Positions 9,201 through 20,020 of a stretch of 64,000 nt of DNA are shown here, in pieces; positions within the stretch are counted from its first letter, which is position 1, and each line of letters begins with the position of its first letter. Position numbers and translations under genes: made by a program. The stretch comes from Sepiola atlantica. Taxonomy: Eukaryota; Mollusca; Cephalopoda; Sepiida; Sepiolidae. The stretch lies in contig OY744537.1 of NCBI GenBank assembly GCA_963556195.1, forward strand, positions 19,900,274 through 19,964,273, read 5' to 3'. Under the pieces are notes generated by a model. It was not told the origin of the DNA. It did no database searches and saw nothing but the letters and a program-made list of their open reading frames with translations.

Positions 9201-11740
9201 TTTCTTATCTTTCTTGCTGCCATTTTTACAATATTTTTAGCTGTTGTAACCTTTTGGGAATTTCAAACTGTTTAATCCGATTATGCCTCATTTCACATTC
9301 CATGCCTTATAGATATCTAGTATCAGTTATATAAATATAAGGATTAATAATTTTCAGTAGACTGCTCAAAACATATTTCACAAATATTTCTATTTCTGAT
9401 GCATGGCAAAACACATTCTTTTAGTTTTTTGGCAGAGGTGTTAAATTGTAATCCTCTTTGGTGATTGAATGCTATGTCAGACACTTCATAAATCTAATCT
9501 AATAATAAAGCCATTATAATATATGTTCTGGTGATACCAGATCAGGCTGCCCTGTGGCTCCCTGAGACGAAATTCACCTACATTGACGTTTTTTTTTTTT
9601 TTTTTGTTTTTTTGTAAAACTTAATTATGTTCTACAAAACCAAAAACAAAAACAACAGCCCCTCTCCCTTTCTCCCTCCCCTTTTTTATTTTTAGAACTT
9701 GAAGCATAAATCTTTTACTATAATGACCAGATTCTGCATTAAATAACCCAAAAAGGGTTGATATGCCGTAAAACAAAACTACCAAACCAAAAACGATGAT
9801 TAAACATTTGAAGATATAAAGAACTTGAAGCATAAAAACTTTTACTATAATGACCAGATTCGGCATTAAATAACCCAAAAAGGGTTGATATGCCGTAAAA
9901 CAAAACTACCAAACCAAAAACGATGATTAAACATTTGAAGATATAAAGAACTTGAAGCATAAAAACTTTTACTATAATGACCAGATTCGGCATTAAATAA
10001 CCCAAAAAGGGTTGATATGCCGTAAAACAAAACTACCAAACCATACCATAATATATGTTATAAATAAATATATAGATACTTGTGCATGCAAAGAATAAAA
10101 GGTTTTATCTAATCTAATAATAAATCAGTTATTTCTTTGTTACAATAAGTTAGTCATCTTTTGACCTTTAACCACTCTTGACCTTCAATTACTTTTTACC
10201 GTAATGGCCACATTTCTCTTTACTACTGCATGTCACGTGTTATTTTTACAAATTATCTTCCCTTGGATATATCTTTGTTTAAGCAAAGGCAGGTCTATTC
10301 TATAATAGAAGCCACTACCTTCTTCCTGTCTCTGGCATGATGGTGGGTAATTGAAAATGGTAATATTATATACTCACCACCATGTCAGAGACAGGAAGAA
10401 GATTTCGGATTCTTGAGAAGGAGATATCACCTTTGAATATAAAATAAACATTGGCCACTATGCTGTCTTTGATTCAGGATGGTATGACAGGTAAATGATA
10501 AATCGAAAATAGTTGAATTCTTCAATATTGTTTTATCTACCTTTTACCTCATATAGTTTTTCTTTCAACTTTCTACACACTATGCACAATGCTTCAAGCA
10601 AACTACAAAACCCCTTTAGTATCAGTTACTTTTTTTTAGGTTCCTTCACGAGGAATTGAACTTACAGCCTCTAGATAAAATTAACTCTTTGATATATCTT
10701 AACCAATGTCTTTATCCATGTGTCCAATATGACAATGTAGACTGGTCTGTAGGGATTTATAAACTTGATGTATCTAGTATAGTTATTTGCAGTTATATTG
10801 CACGTTCTATACTTATATTGTTATTAATTAGTTGACTTTTACATACAGCAGTTGTTGAGATAATCAAGTTTCTTGCTAGTCAATTACTGGAATCATACAT
10901 AGAGTATTAAAAATTACAGACTCAATTTTGAATTGAAGGGGGGTTGTTTACATTACTTAGAAACATAAGACTTAAATGGCACTTTCTTTAATCAATAGGG
11001 TTTGTTTACACACATGTCTCCAGTTTTTGGCGACCTCTATATTAATAAAATTATTATATTATATTTATTAAAAATAAATAAAAAATAAAAACAATACATG
11101 ATAATGTATTAATTTTAACCATTTTAAAATTAATACCATTTTCTGCAGATAACCAAGATGGTGTTCATATGAAAAATGATTAGCAAGGTTGGGGAAAGTC
11201 AGTGAAATGCAGGAAAGGCAAAAAAATCCAAGTGTCTTTATAGACTCATAACTCTACCCTTCATTCTGTTCTTCTCAATCTGTACCCTGTTATATTTTTT
11301 ATACTTTCTTCTAAATAAATTGAATAAGAGTTATTTTCTTGTTTGTTAGATTTTTTTCATTTTTTTTTTTTTTTTTTTTTTCATCTATCACTTTGTGTTA
11401 CATATTGTCCCATAAACAGGGCTCTGTCCTTGGAATCGTAACTCTACTAATAAAAAAAAAATAAGGAAGCAACCAGTCTGGTTAGATGGGGGGGGGGAGG
11501 GGCAGGTCCTGCTTTTAAGCTGGAGAGAACTGACAAAACTTGATGGGTAAAGTAGTTTTTAAATCTATCATTATTCTATTTCAGGCTGAGTTGGCACAAT
11601 TAGATGCGCTACGAGAGGCTTATCGGGTTTCACAGACGCAGGCGGCTGCGAAACAAAAGCAGACGGAAGAAGAAGCTGCCACACATCTGAAACCAGAAGA
11701 GAAATCCTCGGAAATAATCAATAGTGAAGACGATGATTAA
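3495..11740 (+). CDS. TBC1D2B-like: TBC1D2/TBC1D2B-like Rab GAP, last four visible exons
   Basis: Joining 3495-3671, 7279-7413, 7796-7873 and 11585-11740 gives an uninterrupted frame of 181 codons and a TAA stop. Every junction is phase 0 with GT..AG borders. The first 90 or so residues are the C-terminal part of a TBC domain (RVLKDLVQEKLPRL, SLFTFNWFLTIF, RIWDTFLYEGSKV), closely resembling TBC1D2 family proteins, which stimulate GTP hydrolysis by endosomal Rabs such as Rab7. After it come a short linker (HWLNPF) and a predicted coiled coil (AELAQLDALREAYRVSQ), ending in an acidic tail with SEDDD. The arginine- and glutamine-finger motifs needed for catalysis would be encoded left of the window. 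Assignment to the TBC1D2 group rather than another TBC family rests on the order and wording of these motifs. Confidence 0.88.
3755..4095 (+). mobile_element. U2 snRNA-headed SINE, copy B
   Basis: Starts GGCCTTTTGGCTAAGATCAA, the U2 5' stem-loop and branch-site region. It then has the same GC-rich body as copies A and D, and ends CTGGCCTTGTGCCTAACTCC plus GGAGAGGAGTAAATCA. It sits in the TBC intron in the sense direction. No convincing target duplication was found. Confidence 0.85.
4096..4900. other. TBC intron sequence with a relic of the 127-bp repeat
   Basis: Mostly unassigned. At 4594-4640 a single degenerate piece of the 127-bp unit is present (GTTTTACGGCATATCAACCC followed by a diverged TTATTTAATGC). 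No exon is supported. Confidence 0.5.
4905..5660 (+). pseudogene. RTE-like LINE 3' end, degraded
   Basis: Conceptual translation in shifting frames gives LINE C-terminal motifs: CYFGDMIRAQG, then LHWYAHIERMV and RERPRKT. These match the YLGDML...WLGHIER...GRPRKTW series of intact LINE copies elsewhere in the window. Stop codons and frameshifts interrupt it. The 3' end runs through a stretch shared with the right edge of the window (63905-64000, opposite strand) into a CTA/GATGAT tail, as expected for RTE-type tails. Confidence 0.75.
5611..5765. repeat. (CTA)n-(GAT)n-(ATT)n compound microsatellite
   Basis: Trinucleotide tail of the LINE fragment that runs into ATT/ATC repeats. The leucine- or isoleucine-rich reading frames here come from the repeat. 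Confidence 0.9.
5766..7278. other. TBC intron, low-complexity rich
   Basis: 5770-5830 and 6100-6230 read as partial inverted copies of each other: GGGTATCTTTTACTTTACCC recurs in reverse as AAAGTAAAAGATACCC, next to a second (ATT)n tract at 6228-6275. The rest is AT-rich with short TA tracts. No exon is supported. Confidence 0.55.
7279..7413 (+). CDS. TBC1D2B-like: TBC1D2-like exon
   Basis: 45 codons, phase 0, acceptor CTTTGTAG and donor GGTAAGAA. Encodes VLFRFALAFFKVAEDEI..., the last helices of the TBC domain, and the sequence after it. Confidence 0.9.
7414..7795. other. Short TBC intron (382 bp)
   Basis: Contains a three-fold TGTCACATGATAA repeat at about 7740-7770, just before the branch and acceptor region. 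No coding signal. Confidence 0.7.
7796..7873 (+). CDS. TBC1D2B-like: TBC1D2-like exon
   Basis: 26 codons, phase 0, acceptor TTTCTAG and donor GGTAATAT. Encodes IAFHWLNPFSMRSVASKRQS, equivalent to the IAFNDMNPF linker of TBC1D2 proteins. Confidence 0.88.
7917..8100 (+). mobile_element. U2-headed SINE, short subfamily, copy C
   Basis: Head resembles U2 (ATTTGGCTAGGAGCAAAGTG, TAGTACCTGTTC). Unlike copies A, B and D it continues with CTTTTTGGGGAGCTGGATTT, which recalls the U2 Sm-site region. It ends CGACCTTTTGTCTAACTC plus GGGGAGGCAAGTAAATA, the tail also seen in the other SINEs. A sister copy is at 51953. Confidence 0.7.
8283..8345 (+). mobile_element. tRNA-like SINE fragment
   Basis: TAGCTCAGCAGTAACATCTC resembles an A box, and GGTTGTGGGTTCTAATCTTT a degenerate B box at suitable spacing. 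No acceptor-stem pairing supports a functional tRNA, so a tRNA-derived SINE head is the likelier reading. Confidence 0.5.
8346..9537. other. TBC intron, mostly unassigned
   Basis: At 8855-8895, read on the minus strand, is a TCGGCGTTGCCCAG motif, the core of a dispersed repeat also present near 22140, 44410, 44725 and 50420. Otherwise AT-rich without exon-like features. Confidence 0.5.
9538..10047 (-). mobile_element. Hairpin-ended 127-bp tandem-repeat retroposon, copy 2 (3 units)
   Basis: Same head and hairpin as copy 1, then a T run and three ~127-bp units ending in the same phase (CTACCAAACCAT). Flanked by a perfect 12-bp duplication, ATAATATATGTT, at 9526-9537 and 10048-10059. Lies in the TBC intron. 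Confidence 0.88.
10060..11584. other. TBC intron, 3' part
   Basis: Contains an imperfect hairpin (see 10320-10412) and, at about 10650-10710, a minus-strand GGCTGTAAGTTCAATTCC box B-like stretch suggesting an old tRNA-derived SINE. A T run at 11358-11382 and a G run at 11488 are low complexity. No further exon found. Confidence 0.5.
10320..10412. repeat. Imperfect ~30-bp-stem inverted repeat
   Basis: TCTTCCTGTCTCTGGCATGA on the left pairs with the reverse complement of CATGTCAGAGACAGGAAGAA on the right, around an AT-rich loop of about 30 bases. Confidence 0.75.
11585..11740 (+). CDS. TBC1D2B-like: TBC1D2-like terminal exon
   Basis: 51 codons and TAA, acceptor TTTCAG. Encodes a charged, probably coiled-coil C-terminus ending in an acidic SEDDD. 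Although an ATG at 11540 opens the same frame, it lies upstream of the acceptor and is intronic. Confidence 0.88.
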   Translation, partial: AELAQLDALREAYRVSQTQAAAKQKQTEEEAATHLKPEEKSSEIINSEDDD

Positions 11741-12167
11741 AAGATCCGACGCTGATAGGAAGAAAAAGCAGCAAACCTTTTTTGATTATTGAACTGTTTG
11801 CAAAACAACCAAATTACGATGGCAACTGGAGAAGGAAAGATTAAAAAAGTAAAAAAAATATATTTAAAAAAAAAAACGATGGTGCTACATACACACATAC
11901 ATACATCGTTAAATATGATATAATCCAGTGTCTATTCAATCTGCTGATTGTTCTTTGCAGAATTTGTGCAACTCAGTCTGTAAGGTATGTAATAGAAATA
12001 TGTGAATCTTTTATAAATATCATACACTTTGAGTTGCATAAGTCTGTTACAATTTTGAAAAGAATGGCCAAAAGCTCTAATAGACACTGAATGCCTATCT
12101 TATTCAACAAAATATGCTTGAAAGAATGAAAGCTGCCTAACTACACAATATATATATATATATATAT
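11741..12167 (+). other. Probable 3' UTR of the TBC gene
   Basis: Follows the stop codon directly. An ATTAAA occurs near 11841, but I see no canonical AATAAA before the MITE, so the transcript end is not fixed. Confidence 0.4.
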
Positions 12168-12624
12168 AGGGTGTCCCAAAAAATGTATGCACCCTTTGAA
12201 TCGTTTTAACTCGTTCAATTTACTGATTTTAACTTGCAAACAAGATTGATAGAAGAGTAAGAATACACGTTTAAAAATACTGACAGTAAAATTAACGAAA
12301 CGAATTTCAAATTATGTTATAATTTTTATTTATTATTTAGGTTAATTTATGAACATGGTAGAGGAAATGTTGCAAGACGTTTGTAGATTCAATGTATCAT
12401 GATATGAAAGGTGTATCGAGCAGAACGGGTTAGGATTCATTTTAAACTACCCCAAATAGCCTTTACGTTTATTAAAAGTTAAATTTCTACGTTTTTGTTG
12501 ATTTTACAGTCAGTATTTTTAATTGTGTATTTTTACTTTTATATCAATCTTGTTTGCAAGTTAAAATCAGTAAATTGAACGAGTTATAAGGATTCAAAGG
12601 GTGCATACATTTTTTTCAGACACC

Positions 12625-12629
<5 letters not shown>
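12168..12629. mobile_element. Mariner-type MITE with ~120-bp terminal inverted repeats
   Basis: Left GGGTGTCCCAAAAAATGTAT pairs with the right end (ATACATTTTTTTCAGACACC). The similarity continues inward through GCACCCTTTGAATC and TTTGCAAGTTAAAATCAGTA for about 120 bases. TA dinucleotides lie on both sides. GGTGTCC-type ends are typical of mariner relatives. There is no transposase, so it is non-autonomous. Confidence 0.85.
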
Positions 12630-12635
<6 letters not shown>

Positions 12636-12662
<27 letters not shown>

Positions 12663-13548
12663 TTCAGTTGGTATGTTCCTTAAGGATAGTATGTTCCATC
12701 ACTGGTGTATACTCTGTACATAACATATTCAATAATGTAACATGTCATGATGTTTCCGAAACATATTTGACAGTTTCCGATGTCTCGAAGAAGAAATAAA
12801 ATGAGAGAAAAAATGAACAAGTATAAGAGTGGGGGAGAGAGAGAGAGAGGGTGCAAGGAAAAGAGATGGGAGAGAAAGAGTGAAAGAGAGAGAGAGAGAA
12901 AGGACAAAATAAAACAAAAATAGAATTTGATTGTTACTTAATATTTTAAAATAACAAATCAAAAAATTTGAATTTTATCAAATTCTTTGGATTTTTAAAA
13001 AAATTTTATTTCAAACAAATGTTATGTAAAAAAAAATAGATGAACAAAAATTTAAACCTATTAAGGTTGCTTTATTTTTATTTTATTTTTTTTAGAAGAA
13101 GAAATCAATTTTTTTTTTTTACATTTCTGAATTTGAAGTTTCTTTTTTAAACTTAAAAAAAAAACCGGAGTGAGCTGTATTTTACCTTGATAACTGCAGC
13201 ACTGACACTTTTTGAAGTAAAGAAACAAAAAGACTTCTTGCTGAAATTATGTGTTAAATATGTGCTTAGCTGTTTTTGTTGTTGTTTTATTGTTGTTGTA
13301 TTTTTAAAAATATGTTCATTGAATTTTTATTAAATCCTTAAAAAAACATACAGAAAATATTTCTTTAAAGAACTGATTAAATGCCTTCCCGACAGTTTAA
13401 CTTCTTTGATCAAAGGTTAGAATGATGAGTGCTAGTATATAAAAGTATGAAAGTTTTTAACATTTTTGTTGAACAATGTTTCAATGACAATTAAAAAGAA
13501 ATCATGTATGTCAGTAATTTTGTAATTATTTATACTATATGTGTATGT
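12636..13548. other. AT-rich intergenic sequence with a GA-rich tract
   Basis: A (GA)n-rich purine tract lies at about 12832-12902, and long A and T runs fill 13000-13180. No gene is recognised. Confidence 0.5.
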
Positions 13549-13576
13549 ATGTGTGTGTGTGTGTATATATATATAT

Positions 13577-13615
<39 letters not shown>
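13549..13615. repeat. (TG)n-(TA)n-(CA)n compound microsatellite
   Basis: TG, then TA, then ACAC and TA blocks. Near-palindromic, so ORFs appear on both strands by chance. Confidence 0.9.
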
Positions 13616-13619
13616 AACA

Positions 13620-14045
13620 CTCGAAAGAAGTAAATAGACACCCCACAAAAGTAATTCATACATGTTTAAAGTCTCTGCTTCCTTCGCCGACAGCCACCAC
13701 TCGGAGACGTACAAACCAGTAGTAAAAGTTTGAAACATAGATATTTTATATCGATGGAGATTTTTTGTGTTTCAGATATCAATATATCTATCCTATATCA
13801 CAATTTAAGTATTACACAGGCCAAAGAAGCGTCAGAATTCTCAGAGGAGCTATATTATAGGTTAATCTGAAGGTGGACTTAATCACTGCAAACCTATGGA
13901 TTCCACTTTCCACTGTTAACCGAGTAATTATCTAATTCATCAGTGAGGGGGAAATAATATTATCTTGCCTAAGCCCATGGCACCCTCTGATAGCAGTCTT
14001 AATTATTACTGATAATAAGAGTGTCTATTTACTTCTTTCATATCT
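13620..14045. repeat. Repeat bounded by short inverted ends
   Basis: GAAAGAAGTAAATAGACAC at 13623-13641 recurs in reverse complement at about 14023-14042, bracketing ~420 bases with no ORF of note. Probably a non-autonomous transposon or a fragment of one; class unknown. Confidence 0.5.
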
Positions 14046-14175
14046 GTGTGTATATATAATGTGATATCAGCCTTTGATAAAAATAAAAACAATTAAATAC
14101 AGAAAACTGTGACCCATTGCTTTGTATAACATGGAGCATAAGTGGATACTTTACTATAATATATATATATATATA

Positions 14176-14505
14176 TATCAAGGTTTTAAATAGGATGAAC
14201 GGAGTCATAGCGAGTCGAGGACAATATCACAAGAAAAAAAAAAAGAGAGGAAATTTATAGTAATATATTTAATCGTCGAAGACATTCAATTAAAATCTTT
14301 TAAAAATAATAAAAAAAGATCGACTAAAATTAACAGACTAAATCCCAAGGTACCTTTCAACTGACACATTTTTAAGGGAAACATCGGCGAATATCGCTTA
14401 AAAACGATTAGATATATTACTATAAATTTCCTCTCTTTTTTTTTTTTTTTGTGATATTGTCCTCGACTTGCTATGACTCCGTTCATCCTATTTAAAACCT
14501 TGATA
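14176..14505. mobile_element. Foldback/MITE with ~110-bp near-identical arms
   Basis: TATCAAGGTTTTAAATAGGA at the left end is the exact complement of the right end. The arms stay aligned through GAACGGAGTCATAGC, an A/T run and GAGAGGAAATTTATAGTAAT. The central ~110 bases are unique. It lies in a (TA)n context. No transposase. Confidence 0.85.
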
Positions 14506-14529
14506 AAATTCTGTACCACAAAAAATTTG

Positions 14530-14576
<47 letters not shown>

Positions 14577-15225
14577 TTCTAAAATGTAATTTTCTGTAGC
14601 ATCTAGAAATAAACATATATGGTTAAAAATCAAAATATAAAAAAAAGAAGCCCAATTTTCTGTATATAATGAACTCCATTGGCATGTTTCGCTTTTCAAC
14701 TACTTCAGTATGGTGAAATTGAAAGAAAAATGTATAGATGAAACATTTATTCTTTGAATTTGTGTATCAATTTGAATTATTTCATTTGAAATCCAATTAA
14801 GATGCTCCCAAAACATAACAACACGAGGCCTAATTTGAATTTTAAAAATTTAGATTAATCATGAATGGAAATAATTAACCTGGATGTTTCTCTGATGTCC
14901 TTATTTAGCTAAACTTATTAAAACAGTTTCATATATGTTAACAGATTGATGATGATGATGATGATAATACTATGATGAGTAACATTGGAAATATATCTTT
15001 TGAAAGAGGTTATTTATTATGTCTTCGAAGGGACATAATAAATAAATAAGACAAACATAATAAATAAATAAGACAAACACATAATAAATAAATAAGACAA
15101 ACACACAAGTTGATAATAAGAATAAGGTTATATTACAGTCATACAATAACACCAGTGTGGCTTTCTGCTACTTGACTCCCTGAGTGGATTACAGTCAAAA
15201 TATTATATACTTATCGGAAGAGTCC
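14506..15225. other. AT-rich intergenic sequence
   Basis: Holds a (TA)n tract at 14534-14572 and, at 15030-15110, three copies of a ~20-bp ATAATAAATAAATAAGACAA repeat. No gene seen. Confidence 0.6.
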
Positions 15226-15600
15226 ATTCCTTTTGGCCAAGATCAAAGTGTAGTATCTGTTCCGATGGATACTGCACTCCATAGACTGGTATCGTCTTGG
15301 CCTTCGGGGCTTGATTTACGCCGGTCTATGGAACGGTCCTGTGCAGTTCTAGGAGGTCCACCCTCCCAGGCTTTGCCTCCCCTCTTTGGGGAAGAGTAAG
15401 TTTATTGCTTACTGCCTGAGGCGCCCCTAACCGGGGAATGCAGACGGGACTGCCCACGCAATTTTTAATAGCCAGAGTGCTCACCTTCTCGGACGCTGGC
15501 TTTTCAAGTCCCACTTTCCCGACCAGACCTTGGGTCACATCTTACCTTGTGGGAGTAAAATAAAACTGGCCTTGTGCCTAACTTCCCGGGGATGTAAATA
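15226..15600 (+). mobile_element. U2 snRNA-headed SINE, copy D
   Basis: U2-like head CCTTTTGGCCAAGATCAAAG and GTAGTATCTGTTC, then the long body of copies A and B. It ends CTGGCCTTGTGCCTAACTTC, GGGGATGTAAATAA and a C run. One of the three most complete copies in the window. Confidence 0.85.
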
Positions 15601-17180
15601 ACCCCCCCCCCCCCACCCTCATTGTGTATCTAAATAGGGATTTATACCACAACAGTTAATTCATTCCATTTTCTTAAGTTTTGTTTTTTTTCTGTTGGGG
15701 AGGGGGTGGGTCAATTTGAAATACACAACTTCACTAAATAAACATCTTATTCAAGGTCTTACATATGTTTTGCTTCCTACAATTTTCTGAAGAAATCGAA
15801 AGATGAAACATGTCAACTGAATAAATTATTCATCATAATTTTTTTTTTCCTATATTATTTTTAACCATTTTATGAGATGCTTATATCCATAAACCAAATT
15901 CAGTATATAGCAGGATCAGATCCAGTAGGGGGCTAAAAGGGAACAAGCCTTACCGGTAATTTTCCTACATTTTAGACCATTAAAATATTTTCCAGCAGTA
16001 AAAATATAAATCAAACGATGTTTTGTAATTGTGCCTCTTTTATTTTTCAATCTATCATAATTTTAATTTTGTTCAATTTGTGGAATTGTGGATTCCTTCT
16101 ATGGAGAACCAACATAGACACCCAAGGATACTAGCAGAATTATTTACTTTTTCAGAATTTTTTAGATGAGGATTGATAATTTGTATTATTTGGACTATTA
16201 TTCTCATCTTGGTTGTTATATTTACAAACGTTTGATCAATGTATATAATATCAAGATGAGAAAAGTAGTCTGAATAATCGAAATTATTTACTGTTTCTTT
16301 ATAGACTCTAAATTAGTGTCAGCTATGAAAAAAGCTTTACTTGATTTTATAATAAGAGTCCAAACATATTTCTGATTTTCAATTTTAATCGCTATTTATA
16401 AAATTATCAACCAAATGATTTGAATATCTGCTAAAAGAAATTAAACGTTTATATAGTTTTCTATGTAAGTAAATTAAATAATAACAATAATTAATAGACT
16501 GATTTGTGCTTGATTATATTTCTTATTTCCTTAAGCTTAAAATGTTATGTCTATGCAGCCATAGAAGATCTTGCATTTGGTGATAAAATAAATTTTTCAT
16601 GGGAAGTAGGGAGACGAAGCTTTATGGAAACCACAAAATACATCTTAATCTGTGCTTCATCCCCGACAGACAAACCCCTGGATCCACCCTGTATATATAT
16701 ATGTGTGCGTGTGTGTGTGTGTATACCCAAAGACACACAAATAGAAGAGATGTGAATATTTCTATTGTCTTCATAGATATGTACAACATTTTTTTACAAA
16801 ATAGATTTTTCCAATTCTTTTTTTTTTTTTTTGATGTATAAGAAAATGATTTGCCTTTTGATTGTATTTGGATTTTAAGTAGCAAAAAAAAAATGTCCAT
16901 TTTTTTTTTTTTTTTTTTTTTTTTTGTAACATTAATTTTATAATAAATGTTACAAAAAAAAATGGACATTGAAAATGTTTTGTTTTTTTTAACAAAAACT
17001 GGAAGATTGCTTATTAATAGATCAGATTGTCATTTGTGTATTTGTTAGATTAAGGCATAGATTGATTGAGAATGTAGGCAACAGAACTAGATATGATCGT
17101 TAGATTAATTATAGTTTGTCACAAATCATATTCAATTCATTTAGTATAGACCTACGTTAGCTTAGTACAGTGGAATCCAT
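15601..17180. other. Intergenic, AT-rich, with a poly-A/T hairpin
   Basis: At 16890-16978, TGTCCATTTTTTTTT and GTAACATT pair with the complementary AATGTTAC and AAAAAAAAATGGACA, giving a long hairpin. At 16680-16692 GGATCCACCCTG next to TA resembles one terminus of a mariner element; I did not find the partner end. (TG)n lies at 16705-16720. Confidence 0.5.
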
Positions 17181-17189
17181 TTATTAGAA

Positions 17190-17436
17190 TCACACACACA
17201 TATTTTGGCCTACTTTCAATATCGAGAGACAATGAATACCCCCTGTAAGGGTGCCTGTGTAGGAGAGTCTATAGTGAAGCAAGGGTTGCACAATTCCAAT
17301 CGCACCTTTCCTGAACAGACATTGTAATTCAAATAATTCACATAAATAATAAAAGTGATGCAGTAATCCGACAGAACTTGAACCCAGCATGCTGACCACA
17401 CAGTCTGTGCCTGTAACCACAGTACTACACCACTTC

Positions 17437-17440
<4 letters not shown>
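17190..17440 (-). mobile_element. tRNA-derived SINE-like repeat
   Basis: Read on the minus strand, TGGTGTAGTACTGTGGTTAC resembles an A box, and CATGCTGGGTTCAAGTTCTG a B box about 45 bases later, followed by a body of about 170 bases. No complete cloverleaf was seen, so a SINE head is more likely than a working tRNA. Similar B box-like stretches are near 39850 and 36430. Confidence 0.55.
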
Positions 17441-17475
<35 letters not shown>

Positions 17476-17572
17476 TTATTTATATCTAAAAATCCCTTCA
17501 AAAAACTTTTAAATAAAAATTATTTTTAAAATATTTGATTTAAATCTGCAATGCCATCCATAGAAAAACAGC

Positions 17573-17633
<61 letters not shown>

Positions 17634-18910
17634 TTCAATATGAACAACTAAAGAAACGTCTGACTTTCTTTACCTGAGGATATCGTAGTTTTAATGGCGA
17701 CCAATCGAAACATTGTCATGGCAATGTCGCTTTTGTACGTGTTTGTATATATATATATATATGTACACACATACATAGCTTTTTTAGCTAATTTGAAAAA
17801 ATCAAGAGTTTTCTTTTTACAATTGTTTCAAAATCAGTTTATTTTAGAACATATATTTTAACAAATAAATTCAAATTCATCATTGCTTTTTGTTTCTTTA
17901 TACAAAAATTCGAAACAATTAGAAAAATAAATTAAACTTCTTATCAGAAATTGTATAAGTTCCAATATAATATAGACAAATATATTATTTGTCATAAGTT
18001 AACTTCATAAAATGTTTTGTCAAAATATTTAAAATCTTTTTACCAACAAAGTTCAAACAATCCATCGTTATTATAAGCAGAAATTTTATAACTTTTGAGA
18101 CTTCGTATATTTCCAATACTGCAATTATGCTAGCAGTTGAAAAGTATGGGTTTAAGATGGCAGTGTTTTGTTTTTAAATGACTTCCACTGTAACAATAAA
18201 TTGAGTTAAATAATGCAAACTTTCATATTCTTTTTTGATCAGCCCTGATTGCAATTCTGGAGTTAATGTCACACTTTCACAAACTTAAACAAATATTTCC
18301 AAATTGGTTTGGTTTTAGCATCACAATTTTTCCGTTAAAAAATTCAAAACAATTTATCTTTACTTCTTACAAAAAATTGCGATTCAGATAAAACTCAAAT
18401 CATCCTTACATACATGAAATATTCGAAAGGTCTCCATGTCTTATCATCACTGTCAGAGTAATAGCCTTGGCTTGGCTCCCCAGTCATGTAGGCATCACAG
18501 GACATCAGATGGCATACATACTTTCAAAAATAACAACTAAAATAAAACCTCTTAAACCTCCATATTAAGATTACAAAACTAAGATAATACAATACATGAA
18601 TAGAAAATAGTAAACAATATGGGATATGTTTCCAAACAACAAATTATATGTACATCAACCAACAGTTGGAAGAGAAAAGGAAGGTGAAAATGCTACCCAA
18701 ATCGAAAACAACTCATATTATTAAGCAGAGTCAAAATCGGACATATATATCTAACACTCACATACTTACTCAGATCTGAAGCTACACCTCAATGAACCTA
18801 CTGTGATCCACAACTCATAGTCAAACATATTTTAATAAAATACAATACCCAAAAGAAATACTATTATGCATCAAATCTCACCATGCTGTTCGAAAATTTG
18901 CCTACATCCC
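17441..18910. other. AT-rich intergenic sequence with a diffuse repeat
   Basis: (TA)n tracts at 17440-17474 and 17576-17626. The part 18120-18370 shares blocks with 40005-40160 (GCTAGCAG.TGAAAAG; AAAAAATTCAAAACAATTTAT) and with 23908-23990 (CTTCCACTGTAA, AGACTTTCATATTCTTTG), which points to an old dispersed repeat family. Confidence 0.5.
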
Positions 18911-18970
18911 CTGGTGATACCAGATCAGGCTGCCCTGTGGCTCCCTGAGACGAAATTCACCTACATTGAC

Positions 18971-19004
<34 letters not shown>

Positions 19005-19315
19005 TAAAACTTAATTATGTTCTACAAAACCAAAACCAAAAACAACAGCCCCTCTCCCTTTCTCCCTCCCCTTTTTTATTTTATTTTTAGAACTTGAAGC
19101 ATAAATCTTTTACTATAATGACCGGATTCGGCATTAAATAACCCAAAAAGGGTGTATATGCCGTAAAACAAAACTACCAAACCAAAAACGATGATTAAAC
19201 ATTTGAAGATATAAAGAACTTGAAGCATAAAAACTTTTACTATAATGACCAGATTCGGCATTAAATAACCCAAAAAGGGTTGATATGCCGTAAAACAAAA
19301 CTACCAAACCAAACC
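18911..19315 (-). mobile_element. Hairpin-ended 127-bp tandem-repeat retroposon, copy 3 (2 units)
   Basis: CTGGTGATACCAG head, ~31-base T run and two 127-bp units. Flanked by a perfect 11-bp duplication, GCCTACATCCC, at 18900-18910 and 19316-19326. Confidence 0.88.
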
Positions 19316-19329
19316 GCCTACATCCCAAA

Positions 19330-20020
19330 TAAGTCTAAAAAAAGTCACTTCTAGCTTCTACAGGAAAAAAAATCAAAGATATAATTAAATAACTTTCCAG
19401 AACTTATCAAATGCTTATTTTATAAATACATTGTATGGCATAAAATGGCCTGTAGGGTTGATGCAGTGTAAAACAATCCCAATCCAAATCTGACAAAAAT
19501 ATATATTACATTCTTTAAAAAAATGACTATTCAGTTTGTTAAAGTCAATTTAGTCAAAACATAACTCTTTTTATACAAAATTAAGAAAACTTACAGAATA
19601 ATAAGTAATCTTTTCCAGTAAGAAAAAATGTTTTTTTTTAAGGTAATTAAAAATAATAATAATAATAATACAACCTGACTACCACCATGGAATGTGTAGA
19701 ATTTATTTCTTTATTGCTGGTGAATTAATTTGCATAATTTTTAGGAAAATAAGTACTTGTACAATGCACATTCAAATTCAATCTCCTCCCCTCCCAACAA
19801 AAAAGGCTATAAATTGTTGATAAATTAATTTAAATTATGAAATATTGAGATGGAATAATTTTAATTTTTCAATTAGAAAAATTTACAATTATTACATTTT
19901 GTAAGAAATAAATATCAAGTGTCCAAAAAAGCTTTAGCAGATTTTAAATGAAAATGTTTTTTTAAATATTTATTTATTCATGAAAGTATACACAATCATC
20001 GACTGTTTGTTTCTTCCAAC
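19330..20020. other. AT-rich intergenic sequence
   Basis: A very diverged half-unit of the 127-bp repeat may lie at about 19440-19480 (GTAGGGTTGATGCAGTGTAA). Otherwise nothing recognised. Confidence 0.45.

Noticed and set aside
11540..11584. ATG at 11540 as start of a small separate gene
   Set aside because: The frame continues into the TBC terminal exon, but a clear acceptor at 11584 and homology of the exon to TBC1D2 tails show the upstream part is intron.
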